Shown here in pieces: positions 36,228 through 45,957 of a DNA stretch of 64,000 bases; the first letter of the stretch is position 1, and every line of letters starts with the position of its first letter. Origin of the DNA: Parabacteroides goldsteinii. GTDB lineage: Bacteria; Bacteroidota; Bacteroidia; Bacteroidales; Tannerellaceae. The position numbers and the translations under genes are program-made. The DNA lies in contig NZ_JADNBB010000019.1 of the NCBI RefSeq assembly GCF_015550595.1, forward strand, positions 59,880 to 123,879, in the 5' to 3' direction. The notes under the pieces were generated by a model. It had not been told where the DNA came from and did no database searches. It saw nothing but the letters and a program-made list of their open reading frames with translations.

Positions 36228-38582
36228 ATGCAAAAGAATCTGGTAATAGTGGAGTCACCCGCCAAAGCAAAAACCATAGAAAAGTTCCTCGGAAAAGATT
36301 TTAAGGTTATGTCGAGTTACGGGCACATCCGCGATTTGAAAACGAAAGATTTTAGTATAGATGTTGAGAACAATTATGCTCCTCAATATGTGGTCCCGGC
36401 TGATAAGAAGAAGTTGGTTTCCGAATTAAAATCCGAAGCAAAAGCAGCCGAACAGGTATGGCTCGCATCCGATGAGGACCGTGAAGGAGAAGCTATATCC
36501 TGGCATCTGTATGAAGTTCTGGGGTTGAAGCCGGAGAATACAAAACGTATTGTTTTCCACGAAATTACCAAGAATGCTATTTTGCATGCTATCGAAACAC
36601 CACGTGATATCAATATCAACCTGGTGAATGCTCAACAGGCTCGCCGTGTATTGGATCGTATTGTGGGTTTCGAGCTTTCTCCTATCTTGTGGAGAAAAGT
36701 AAAACCGGCTTTGTCTGCCGGACGTGTGCAGTCGGTAGCTGTCCGTCTTATTGTTGAACGCGAACGTGAGATCAACGATTTCGTTTCGGAAGCTGCTTAT
36801 CGTGTCATTGCTAATTTCACTCTTCCCGATGGAACAACTATCCTAAAAGCCGAATTGAATAAACGTCTGAAGGATAAGAAGGAAGTAATGGAATTCCTGG
36901 AATCCTGCAAGGCTGCTTCTTTCACTATTGACGAGATCACAAAAAAACCGGTAAAGAAATCACCGGCACCTCCTTTTACAACATCTACCTTGCAGCAGGA
37001 AGCAGCCCGTAAACTGGGTTATTCCGTGTCGCAGACCATGATGATTGCACAGCGCCTGTATGAGTCCGGATTGATTACCTACATGCGTACCGACTCAGTG
37101 AACCTGAGTGATCTGGCGTTGGGAACTGCTAAGGAAGCTATTCTGGAAACTTACGGAGAGAAGTATCATAAGTTCCGTCAGTACCATACAAAAAGTAAAG
37201 GTGCACAGGAAGCGCACGAGGCTATCCGTCCTACTTATATAAGTAATGTAGAGATCAATGGTTCCGCGCAGGAAAAAAAATTATATGAATTGATCCGTAA
37301 ACGGACGATCGCTTCCCAGATGGCAGATGCTGAATTGGAACGTACAACGATCTCTGTTTGTATCGATGATAAGAAAGAAAAATTCGTGGCTGTAGGTGAA
37401 GTGATCACTTTCGATGGTTTCCTTCAGGTCTACCGTGAAAGCTACGATGATGATAATGAAAAAGAGCAGGATAAAGAGAATGGTTTATTACCCCCTGTTA
37501 AATTGCATGAAGTTTTGACATTGAATGATATCGTGGCAACGGAACGTTTTACGCAACGTCCGCCGCGTTATACGGAAGCCAGCCTTGTTCGTCGTTTGGA
37601 AGAATTGGGTATCGGGCGCCCTTCTACTTATGCTCCTACTATTCAAACGATTCAGAATCGTGAGTATGTGGTAAAAGGGGATAAAGAAGGGACCGAACGT
37701 GCTTATACTGTTATCTCGTTGGCTAAGGGCAAGATCAAAGAGGCTGATAAGAAGGAGATAGTGGGGGCAGACCGTAACAAGTTAATGCCTACGGATATCG
37801 GGGCGGTAGTTAATGACTTCCTGATGGAATATTTTCCTTCTGTATTGGATTATAACTTTACGGCCAGCGTCGAGAAAGAGTTTGATGCCGTGGCTGATGG
37901 TGAAATGGTCTGGACAAATGCAATAGATAAGTTCTATAAAATGTTTCATCCGATCGTGGAAGAAACAGCAGCTATAAAAACGGCCCATAAGGTGGGAGAA
38001 CGTGAGTTGGGTATCGATCCGAAAAGTGGGAATCCTGTCTTTGTGAAGATCGGCCGTTATGGTCCGGTTGTACAAATCGGTCAGGCACATACGGAGGATA
38101 AAGAAGCTCCGAAGCCTCAGTTTGCTACCTTGATGAAAGGTCAGTCAATCGAAACGATTACATTGGAAGAAGCGTTGAAGCTATTCGACCTGCCTCGTAC
38201 GATCGGCGAATATGAAGGAAAAGAAATGGTTGCAGCAGTTGGACGTTTCGGACCTTTTATCCGTCATGACGGGAAATTTATCTCTATCCCGAAAGATCTG
38301 AATCCTCTTTCTATTACAGTAGAAGAGGCTATCGAATTGATCGACGAGAAACGGAAGAAAGACGAACAACGTTATCTGAAGAAGTTCGATGAAGATCCGG
38401 ATCTGGAAATATTGAACGGTCGTTATGGCCCTTATATAACTTATAAGAAGGCTAACTACCGCATTCCGAAGACGGTTACTAATCCTGAAAAGCTGACGTT
38501 GGAAGATTGCATGAAGATCATTGCCGAGGCGGCTGAAAAACCTGCAACAACGAAAAAACGGACTACAAAGAAAAAGGCCTGA
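36228..38582 (+). CDS. topA: DNA topoisomerase I
   Basis: A 784-residue type IA topoisomerase that relaxes negative supercoils. It contains the Toprim domain (NLVIVESPAKAKTIEKFLG, ASDEDREGEAI), active-site Y285 in LITYMRTDS and the helical gate. The C-terminal region has three TopoI repeat units (GRYGPVVQIG, GRFGPFIRHDG, GRYGPYITYKK) without zinc fingers, then a lysine-rich tail. The ATG at 36228 is chosen over a GTG two codons upstream. Confidence 0.97.
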   Translation: MQKNLVIVESPAKAKTIEKFLGKDFKVMSSYGHIRDLKTKDFSIDVENNYAPQYVVPADKKKLVSELKSEAKAAEQVWLASDEDREGEAISWHLYEVLGLKPENTKRIVFHEITKNAILHAIETPRDININLVNAQQARRVLDRIVGFELSPILWRKVKPALSAGRVQSVAVRLIVEREREINDFVSEAAYRVIANFTLPDGTTILKAELNKRLKDKKEVMEFLESCKAASFTIDEITKKPVKKSPAPPFTTSTLQQEAARKLGYSVSQTMMIAQRLYESGLITYMRTDSVNLSDLALGTAKEAILETYGEKYHKFRQYHTKSKGAQEAHEAIRPTYISNVEINGSAQEKKLYELIRKRTIASQMADAELERTTISVCIDDKKEKFVAVGEVITFDGFLQVYRESYDDDNEKEQDKENGLLPPVKLHEVLTLNDIVATERFTQRPPRYTEASLVRRLEELGIGRPSTYAPTIQTIQNREYVVKGDKEGTERAYTVISLAKGKIKEADKKEIVGADRNKLMPTDIGAVVNDFLMEYFPSVLDYNFTASVEKEFDAVADGEMVWTNAIDKFYKMFHPIVEETAAIKTAHKVGERELGIDPKSGNPVFVKIGRYGPVVQIGQAHTEDKEAPKPQFATLMKGQSIETITLEEALKLFDLPRTIGEYEGKEMVAAVGRFGPFIRHDGKFISIPKDLNPLSITVEEAIELIDEKRKKDEQRYLKKFDEDPDLEILNGRYGPYITYKKANYRIPKTVTNPEKLTLEDCMKIIAEAAEKPATTKKRTTKKKA

Positions 38583-38608
38583 TCGGTAAAGATCAGAAGG
38601 GCATAAGA

Positions 38609-38646
38609 AAAAAGGATCCTGTTGAGTTAATCAGCAGGATCCTTTT
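38609..38646. terminator. Bidirectional terminator between topA and argS
   Basis: A-run, stem AAAGGATCCTGTTG/CAGCAGGATCCTTT, T-run; serves both convergent genes. Confidence 0.93.
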
Positions 38647-38667
38647 TGATGAGTGATATTTCTGTTC

Positions 38668-40461
38668 TTACATTCTTTCCGGAACTTCGATACCCAGTAA
38701 CGACATACCTGATTTTACAATTTTAGCAACGTTGGCAGATAATACCAGACGGAATTGTTTGATCTCGGCATTCTCTTCGCGAAGGATGGAGAAGTCGTGG
38801 TAGAATTGGTTATACTCTTTTACCAGATCGTAGATATAGTTAGCAATGTATGCCGGGCTGTATTCTTTGCCTGCTTCTTTTACTGTTACTGCATAGTCTG
38901 CGATCATTTGGATCAACCCTTCTTCTTTTTCTGATATAGGCGTATTTACCGGTAATTGTTCCGGTAAGACAATGCCTTGTTCGGCTGCTTTACGCAAAAC
39001 AGAACAGATACGGGCGTAAGTGTATTGGATGAATGGACCGGTGTTTCCATTAAAGTCGATCGATTCCTTCGGGTTGAAAGTCATGTTTTTACGCGGATCG
39101 ACTTTCAGAATGAAGTATTTCAGGGAACCCAAACCGACAACGCGGGAAATATTGGCGGCTTCTTCCGGAGTCATTTCGTCTAATTTGCCTAATTCCTGTG
39201 ATATTTCGTGGGCAGTGCTGATCATTTCTTCCATCAGGTCGTCGGCATCGACAACAGTACCTTCACGGCTCTTCATCTTTCCTTCTGGTAGTTCAACCAT
39301 ACCGTAAGAGAAGTGTACCAGGCCTTTCCCGAATTCGAAGCCCAGTTTATCGAGCAGGATAGAAAGTACCTGGAAATGGTAGTTCTGTTCGTTACCGACA
39401 ACGTAGATCATTTTATTGATCGGATAATCGTCGAAACGTAGTTTTGCTGTACCGATATCCTGTGTCATATATACGGAAGTACCGTCGGCTCGGAGCAATA
39501 GTTTCTCATCCAGTCCGTCTTTGGTCAGGTCGGCCCATACAGAACCGTCTTCGCGGCGATAGAAGATCCCTTTTTCAAGTCCTTCCATCACTTTACCCTT
39601 CCCTTCCAGATAGGTTTGGGATTCGTAATAGATCTTGTCGAAGTCTACGCCCATCATCTTGTAGGTTTCATCGAAACCGGCATATACCCAGTTGTTCATC
39701 TTTTCCCACAAAGCACGAACTTCTGTATCTCCGGCTTCCCATTTGCGAAGCATTTCGCGAGCTTCGGCCATGAGCGAAGACTGGGCTTCTGCTTCTTCTT
39801 TTGTCAGACCTTTAGCTTCCAATTCTTTTAATTCCTGTTTGTAGTGTTTGTCGAACAGTACATAGAAATCGCCGATCAGGTGGTCTCCTTTCTTGCCGGA
39901 TGATTCGGGAGTAACGCCGTTACCCCATTTCTGCCAGGCAAGCATCGATTTACAAATATGGATACCGCGGTCGTTTACGATATTGGTTTTAACCACCTTA
40001 TTTCCGTTAGCCTTCATGATCTCAGACAAGCTGTAACCAAGCAGGTTGTTACGTACGTGCCCTAAATGCAAAGGTTTGTTTGTATTGGGAGAAGAATATT
40101 CGATCATCACCAGAGGGGATTGATCTGTGACAGGAATGATCCCGTAGGATGGTTGTACGTTGACCGTATTCAACAGATCGATCCAGCAAGGACCGGCAAC
40201 TGTCAGGTTCAGGAAACCTTTGATCACATTGAATTCAGATACGGCCGGTTCATTTTTCTGCAGGTATTCGCCGATTTCCTGTGCTGTCTGTTCCGGTGAT
40301 TTCTTCGATGCGCGAAGGAAAGGGAACACAACCAGGGTAAGATGTCCTTTAAACTCTTTTTTTGTCTTCTGCAACTGTATCTGATTGGCTGAAACATCAA
40401 CTCCGTACAGTTCTTTTATGCCGGCAATGATTGCTCCGGTGATCTGCTGTTCAATAACCAT
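38668..40461 (-). CDS. argS: Arginyl-tRNA synthetase
   Basis: A 597-residue class I synthetase. It has the N-terminal additional domain (about 1-110), the HIGH-like HLGHVRNNLLG, the ArgRS signature in NDRGIHICKSMLAW, and the DALR anticodon-binding domain ending in LLGIEVPERM. A longer frame starting at 40509 is rejected because the promoter box (40499-40506) lies inside it. Confidence 0.97.
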   Translation of the reverse strand: MVIEQQITGAIIAGIKELYGVDVSANQIQLQKTKKEFKGHLTLVVFPFLRASKKSPEQTAQEIGEYLQKNEPAVSEFNVIKGFLNLTVAGPCWIDLLNTVNVQPSYGIIPVTDQSPLVMIEYSSPNTNKPLHLGHVRNNLLGYSLSEIMKANGNKVVKTNIVNDRGIHICKSMLAWQKWGNGVTPESSGKKGDHLIGDFYVLFDKHYKQELKELEAKGLTKEEAEAQSSLMAEAREMLRKWEAGDTEVRALWEKMNNWVYAGFDETYKMMGVDFDKIYYESQTYLEGKGKVMEGLEKGIFYRREDGSVWADLTKDGLDEKLLLRADGTSVYMTQDIGTAKLRFDDYPINKMIYVVGNEQNYHFQVLSILLDKLGFEFGKGLVHFSYGMVELPEGKMKSREGTVVDADDLMEEMISTAHEISQELGKLDEMTPEEAANISRVVGLGSLKYFILKVDPRKNMTFNPKESIDFNGNTGPFIQYTYARICSVLRKAAEQGIVLPEQLPVNTPISEKEEGLIQMIADYAVTVKEAGKEYSPAYIANYIYDLVKEYNQFYHDFSILREENAEIKQFRLVLSANVAKIVKSGMSLLGIEVPERM

Positions 40462-40498
40462 ATTTTTACTTATATAATATTCGGATTTTATTTTGCCG

Positions 40499-40506
40499 CA
40501 AAGGTA
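40499..40506 (-). promoter_or_regulatory. -7 promoter box of argS
   Basis: On the minus strand TACCTTTG, giving a start of transcription about 30 nt before the ATG at 40461. Confidence 0.75.
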
Positions 40507-41012
40507 CATGATTATTTTCTAAAAACCTTCGTATGGGATTTCGAATTAGTAGTTTGACGATCCTCTACGTGTCCGTTAGAATGAAGGTGTGATATTTTTA
40601 TAATTGTTGATTTTGTTTATAAATCGACAAATGCGACCGATATTTTTTCAACAATAGTAAAAAACGAACCTGTCGATGAATGGTAGTTTCAATAAATGAA
40701 AACAAAAAAGAATACTTCCTTGGTATGGGTCGTTGTCTAAGACATTGATATATAATAACAGAAACAGGAATAGGCTGATAAATACTTTGAGAACCACGAT
40801 CTTTGTAATTGAAAAAAAAAGTGTTTTTGGGATAATAGAGAATGAAACAAGTATTAGTATTGAAAGATTTTGTGTCAATTTTGATATTTTGGAATTCATT
40901 TTCAAGACGATGGTTTTGGTAGTGTGATTAGGAGAGGTTGTTGATAACCGGATATATGGAAGTATGAAGGTTATGGAATATTTGTATACTGATTTTGAAG
41001 GCATGTTATTTA
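40507..41012. other. AT-rich leader region of the fimbrial operon
   Basis: No convincing gene. An 8-bp inverted repeat ATTGTTGA (40603-40610)/TCAACAAT (40648-40655) has a 37-bp spacer. AATATTTG (40977-40984) is a near match to a -7 box just before the first fimbrial gene. A minus-strand frame (40648-41004) looks like AT-rich chance coding. Confidence 0.55.
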
Positions 41013-43979
41013 ATGGTTATAGGAAAATATAAAATATATAAAGGTTTAATTTTTATTTTATTGCTAGTGCTTTTTTCATCTTGTACGGATGAAAGTTTTG
41101 TTAGAGAAAATAATCAGGGAGCATTTCTGTCAATAAGTGGAATAGAGTCTGAAAGTGCTACGCATCCCGGGAGTTCTGAAGATTATCTTGTGAATACCCT
41201 GCGTGTTATGGCATTCAATAAAACGTCAGGTCTTTGTATATCCAATGTGTATTATACAAAAGATCAGTGGACGGATAATCTTGTGCAACATCCGATCGAT
41301 GAAGGCACTTACACCTTTGTTTTCTTGGCGAATGAAGCAAATGATTCTTATGTATTCAATCAGTTGGATGCCGTTTCTGGATACGAGGATTTGAATAATA
41401 TAGTTTATCCGGCAAAAGCTTTTTCTTCCGACCAATATATTCCTATGAAACAGGAGATAGAAGATGTTACTGTCTTATCTAAAGGACAAGGTGCAAGATT
41501 GAGCGACGGAACTACTGTCTCCCGGTTGGAACTGTCTCTGGACAGGATGGGAGTACGGGTTGACGTCATCTTGGAAGCTGATAGAAATTACAGCGAAACC
41601 TTTAGTGGAGTGACATTCAGTAATCTTGTAGATATAGTTCCTCTTACCGCGAACTATAACGGTACGATTACACGGAATACGATACGTGTGTTTACCGTGG
41701 ATAAAAACAGTGGTCTGTTTGAGGATACGACTCCTTCTGCTTCCGGAACAGTCTGGGCGAAAAAAGTTATCCGGGTTATTTTACCTTCCAGTGTGCCGGA
41801 ATCAAAATCAGATAAATCGAAAGCGGCAGTATTTACAGTGAATATGGGGGCGAACTATAACCCTTCATGTGAACTGAAGATCGCTTCGGCTCCGGTCGAT
41901 TATAGTTTGCCGGGGAATACCAAGCTGGATTTGACCGGCATTATCAGGGAGTCGCTTGAAGTGAATATAGAAGCATCCAAATGGAATGAAAATGATGATG
42001 CCTGGAATATCCCAGGTCTTAAAGTGTTGAATATATCCCATACCGAGGTAAGTATAACTGATTTCAACGGGGCACGTATTTCCTTTAAATCGAATATGCC
42101 GGTCGTGAAAATATTACCCGAGGTATTTACCGGTCTGGGAACGGCTACCGCGGAAACTGAAAAGATATTCAATGACCTGGTATTGAAGAGTGGTGATGTG
42201 ACGGATGCCGGGGCAACAAAAATATATGCAACATCCCGTTACTCTTATACTTACGACGAGGTGGCAAAGGTCGGAACCGGTTATATGGATATTTTGTTGG
42301 ACGAACTGAATGAGGTGACTTCCGGCAGGCTGTTCCGACTTGTTTTATCGGGAGAAGATGAGTTCGGGGGGAAATTGCAAAGAGAGATCAAGGTAAGTGT
42401 CAGCCAATACGGCCAACGCTTCCTGTTCAATTCTTACGGAACAGGATATGTCGGTGCTTTTTTTCGGAATGATGAAATGGGGGAACGGATTATTTCCGGA
42501 CAACAAAGCAGGAAAGACAATGCAAGTGAGTTACCTGCAGAGTTTGGAAATATCAAGCCATGGAGAGCTCGTGTCATAAGTGGTGATTTTATTACGTTGA
42601 GTTCAACCCCGAGTTTTGACCCGCAGATAGGTACGGATTCACCGGGAAACCCGGAAAAGTTTAATGTACGTCCAAACGATCTGAAAGGAGAAGACGGAAA
42701 ATTAGTCGAAGGGAGGGGACGTATCTATTTTCGAATGGCAACGAACGGAAAACATAGTGGTGAAGCTCCCAGGTATGCCAAAGTTGTAGTTGAACGTTAT
42801 GGAGGAATGTGGGGGGATGAAGGTACAGGCGGCATTTGGTATGCCAGGGATACAATGTATATCCGGCAGGGAGAAGAGGATGATTATGTCATGAGGCCGG
42901 GCACAATCGACCCTATAACGACAGGGCCCTTACAGGGAAAAGCGCGTGATTATGCCAGAAAGGTCTCACCTTATAATCTGACTGCAGCAGCTTTCAAGGC
43001 GGGGGGGAACAGTGAACATCCTCAGGTTGCTTATAAAAACGGTGCGTTTGTTGAGTATCCCACGCAGGCTGGTGCTTTTTTCCAGTGGGGATTACCTAAG
43101 AATGATGATGAAGGATATTTCCGCCTGGCTTATCATCCAACGCAGCCTGCAGGAGGTTCATCTTACTGGAGTGGCCGTATTCAATATTTAAATGAAACTT
43201 ATGCACTCAGTATTCCTGTTTGGGGAAGCGCAGCAGGGATACCGGAGACACAGTATGATTATGAGTTCAAGAATCTTTTTGAAGTTTGTCCGGAAGGATA
43301 TCATCGTCCATCGGATGGGTATATCGACAGGATTTCCCATAATGGATTGTTCCCCAGTTATTTTGACCGGAATAACAATGACCGGACTGTGATCATTACT
43401 CCGACTAATCCGATAGAAGTCATTCCTACGGCAGTGGTAGACCATAGTGGAGACATTGCTTATTCCGAATGGAGACAGTCTGTGTTTAAAACACCCCGGG
43501 GAGGAGATGCCGGAACTGTGACTAATATAGCAGATATGAATGTGGATAGAACTCCGAATTTCTGGAGTGGGGTAAATACGACTGATTTGTCAGAGGTCAC
43601 AGAATATATTCCGATTGCTATGGGATTTTATGCAGATGGTTTTTTCGATCGTCGCCCAATAAAACAAGGAACAGGAGGTAGCTATGCTTATGGGGTTTCT
43701 ATCGATAATGCTAAAGTGGCTTATCGTGGAGTCTTGGTCTATAATAAAAACTATGGTGACGCTTCGGTTTTCTTTCCGATGGCAGGGCGAAGAAATGCTA
43801 ATTCATTGCAGTATGCAGGAGAGTCAGGTTATTATCATTCTGCCAGTACCGGACCGTCATCGGCTGAGACGCCGCATTCCGTGTGGAGTATGGAGTTCAG
43901 TAGATGGCCGCCTCCGTCATTAGTGTATCAGCTACCCACTTTTGCTCAATCCGTTCGTTGTGTCAGGGATAAGGAGTAA
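41013..43979 (+). CDS. Large fimbrial accessory/tip lipoprotein
   Basis: A 988-residue lipoprotein with C24 in LFSSCTDE. The N-terminal part resembles fimbrillin-type domains (YLVNTLRVMAFNKTSG, DEGTYTFVFLANEAND, VSRLELSLDRMGVRVDV). The C-terminal ~250 residues carry a FISUMP-like (Fibrobacter paralogous) domain with CPEGYHRPSDG, FFPMAGRRN and the ending SVRCVRDKE. This layout fits an adhesin at the fimbrial tip. The ATG at 41013 is chosen over an in-frame TTG at 40995. First gene of the operon, 39 bp before the next. Confidence 0.75.
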   Translation: MVIGKYKIYKGLIFILLLVLFSSCTDESFVRENNQGAFLSISGIESESATHPGSSEDYLVNTLRVMAFNKTSGLCISNVYYTKDQWTDNLVQHPIDEGTYTFVFLANEANDSYVFNQLDAVSGYEDLNNIVYPAKAFSSDQYIPMKQEIEDVTVLSKGQGARLSDGTTVSRLELSLDRMGVRVDVILEADRNYSETFSGVTFSNLVDIVPLTANYNGTITRNTIRVFTVDKNSGLFEDTTPSASGTVWAKKVIRVILPSSVPESKSDKSKAAVFTVNMGANYNPSCELKIASAPVDYSLPGNTKLDLTGIIRESLEVNIEASKWNENDDAWNIPGLKVLNISHTEVSITDFNGARISFKSNMPVVKILPEVFTGLGTATAETEKIFNDLVLKSGDVTDAGATKIYATSRYSYTYDEVAKVGTGYMDILLDELNEVTSGRLFRLVLSGEDEFGGKLQREIKVSVSQYGQRFLFNSYGTGYVGAFFRNDEMGERIISGQQSRKDNASELPAEFGNIKPWRARVISGDFITLSSTPSFDPQIGTDSPGNPEKFNVRPNDLKGEDGKLVEGRGRIYFRMATNGKHSGEAPRYAKVVVERYGGMWGDEGTGGIWYARDTMYIRQGEEDDYVMRPGTIDPITTGPLQGKARDYARKVSPYNLTAAAFKAGGNSEHPQVAYKNGAFVEYPTQAGAFFQWGLPKNDDEGYFRLAYHPTQPAGGSSYWSGRIQYLNETYALSIPVWGSAAGIPETQYDYEFKNLFEVCPEGYHRPSDGYIDRISHNGLFPSYFDRNNNDRTVIITPTNPIEVIPTAVVDHSGDIAYSEWRQSVFKTPRGGDAGTVTNIADMNVDRTPNFWSGVNTTDLSEVTEYIPIAMGFYADGFFDRRPIKQGTGGSYAYGVSIDNAKVAYRGVLVYNKNYGDASVFFPMAGRRNANSLQYAGESGYYHSASTGPSSAETPHSVWSMEFSRWPPPSLVYQLPTFAQSVRCVRDKE

Positions 43980-44018
43980 ATACTAATGTTAGTGTAAGAA
44001 GTTTGTAGAGTAAAAAAG

Positions 44019-45854
44019 ATGAGTAAAATTAAAATATATATCAATTTACTGCTTGGTCTGGCCTTTCTGTTTTTTACGATAGGCTGCGAGCATGAAATAT
44101 TGCTGTCCGAATTGCCGGAAGTAGTGCCGGAGGATAAGGTGAAGATTGAAATTTTTACTCGTGCTAATTCGTATCAGTTACCTGAAACCAGAGCGGTCGG
44201 CGATGAAAGTGAAGTCGGTAAAACTCCGTGGGTACTTGTGTTCAAAGGGAATAATGCATCATCAGCCCTTTTTGTGGAGGCCGTACAAGCTTTTGAGTTT
44301 GTGGGGAAGAGATATGTGTTGTTGACAAGGCAGGAAGCTGGTTCTAAGTATCATTTATTGATATTGGCCAATCCACAGGAAAATTTTTATTATGGCGATA
44401 TGCATACGGGATATGAGTTCAATGTGGCAAATTTCATGACAAAACTAACAGTTGGTGGAACTACTTTATCAGAAGCGACTGCGAATTTGTTGAGTGAGCC
44501 GTTGACTGTTCCCTCTCTGTCTGTTATTCCGTATAGTGGCGACGGCGAGGTGATACCTATGAGTTATTTGCTGCAAGTTGATAAAATAGATCAGACGACG
44601 AAAATCGCGAATGAGGATGGAACTTCATTACAACTTATCCGTGAAGTGGCAAAGGTTGTGATCGTTAATCAGGCATCCTCTTTTAAATTTAAAGGGATTA
44701 CCGCCGTAGTGAACGTACCGGGGCAAGGGCGGTTGCATAATCTGGATGGATCTGTTATGGACAACAGATCAAATCTGACGGAGTATAGATACGATGATGC
44801 TTATTCATCGCTTTTAGTTGCGGCGAATGATGTAACCGGTGGAGAAAGCACGGAAGATAATCCGGTGTATTTGTATGAATCCGATATTCTTAACGACACC
44901 TATTTCATTATTCAGGGGACTTATGAGGGGCAGGACTATTATTATAAAGTAGGGATTATAAATGACGGATTACAACCGATGGATCTGTTACGTAATAATG
45001 CATACACATTCACTGTTGTTAAAGCGGATGGTCCCGGTTATGATACGGTAGAAGATGCCAAAGTATCCAAAGCCTCTAATACCGGTCTGAGTTATAGTGT
45101 CTTGGTGGATGACGGCAATATTTATGACGTTGTAGCCAATAATGATTACTATTTAGGAGTGAGTAACTCCGTCTTTTTTGCTTATTCGGATTTAACGGTT
45201 GATTATGATGCATTTAAGGTGATAACCAATAATGGTACGGTTTTTCCCGGTTCCAATAGAATTAGCGACAATAGGGTGGAGGTTGATTACGCGTTTGAAC
45301 TTGTATCTCCTATCGATGGGAAAATATCTATAGTAAATAGTGGGACAACGGATCCTAATTTTACAACGGTAGTAGTTAAAGTTAAACCTTATTTGCAATA
45401 TTATGATGATTGTCAGACCGATCCGACAGGAACGATACAAAGAAAAAATGCGAATGTAACACTTCAACTGGGGAATCTGATACAACAGGTTCATATCAAT
45501 CGAAGAAGTGCGATTTCTGCCGGGGGGGAAACGATAAAATATATGCCTACGATCAATACATATCCAACAATCAGGGAAGTGAACTATTATTGTCTTTCAG
45601 GTACGGTTGATGAAACTGCAAGAAGCTGGATAAAATTGCGTCCTTCAAGTGGGGAAGACCGGAATGATACGGATAAGATTACGGTGGATGACGGGAGGAT
45701 TTTTATCGAGGTATTACCTAATACCGGTATCGAAAGAAGAGGTGTCGTGTATTTGACAACTATGAATAACATAGGTTCTCCTTCCGGAAGAATGACACAG
45801 CGTATTAAAATAGATATCACTCAGTTGGCAGGAAATATTGCAGCTGATACCTGA
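44019..45854 (+). CDS. Fimbrial accessory subunit, fimbrillin-like lipoprotein
   Basis: A 611-residue lipoprotein with C23 in FTIGCEH. ETR58-AVGDE is a plausible trypsin-like (Rgp-type) cleavage site, as used to release the N-terminal strand of type V pilins. It has fimbrillin-like beta domains (WVLVFKGNNASSALFVEA, REVAKVVIVNQASS) and a C-terminal segment with SWIKLRPSSGED resembling BACON-type sandwich repeats. It probably sits between tip and shaft. Specific equivalence to Mfa3 or Mfa4 is not shown. Confidence 0.7.
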   Translation: MSKIKIYINLLLGLAFLFFTIGCEHEILLSELPEVVPEDKVKIEIFTRANSYQLPETRAVGDESEVGKTPWVLVFKGNNASSALFVEAVQAFEFVGKRYVLLTRQEAGSKYHLLILANPQENFYYGDMHTGYEFNVANFMTKLTVGGTTLSEATANLLSEPLTVPSLSVIPYSGDGEVIPMSYLLQVDKIDQTTKIANEDGTSLQLIREVAKVVIVNQASSFKFKGITAVVNVPGQGRLHNLDGSVMDNRSNLTEYRYDDAYSSLLVAANDVTGGESTEDNPVYLYESDILNDTYFIIQGTYEGQDYYYKVGIINDGLQPMDLLRNNAYTFTVVKADGPGYDTVEDAKVSKASNTGLSYSVLVDDGNIYDVVANNDYYLGVSNSVFFAYSDLTVDYDAFKVITNNGTVFPGSNRISDNRVEVDYAFELVSPIDGKISIVNSGTTDPNFTTVVVKVKPYLQYYDDCQTDPTGTIQRKNANVTLQLGNLIQQVHINRRSAISAGGETIKYMPTINTYPTIREVNYYCLSGTVDETARSWIKLRPSSGEDRNDTDKITVDDGRIFIEVLPNTGIERRGVVYLTTMNNIGSPSGRMTQRIKIDITQLAGNIAADT

Positions 45855-45957
45855 TGTCCGGTGTCAGGTGAAAAGATCAAAAGGAAATGCGAAAGCCCTG
45901 GAAATTAGAAGGAAAATATGATAAATAAATGAGTAAAAACGATTTAATTGTAGTAAA

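Noticed and set aside
40462..40509. Longer argS start at 40509
   Set aside because: The -7 box lies within this extension.
40603..40655. Invertible promoter of the fimbrial operon
   Set aside because: The inverted repeat is only 8 bp with a 37-bp spacer and no promoter inside; too small compared with the 22218-22403 segment.
40648..41004. 118-codon minus-strand frame before the fimbrial operon
   Set aside because: Composition follows the AT-rich DNA (Ile, Leu, Lys, Ser); no start context, no domain; overlaps the likely fimbrial promoter.
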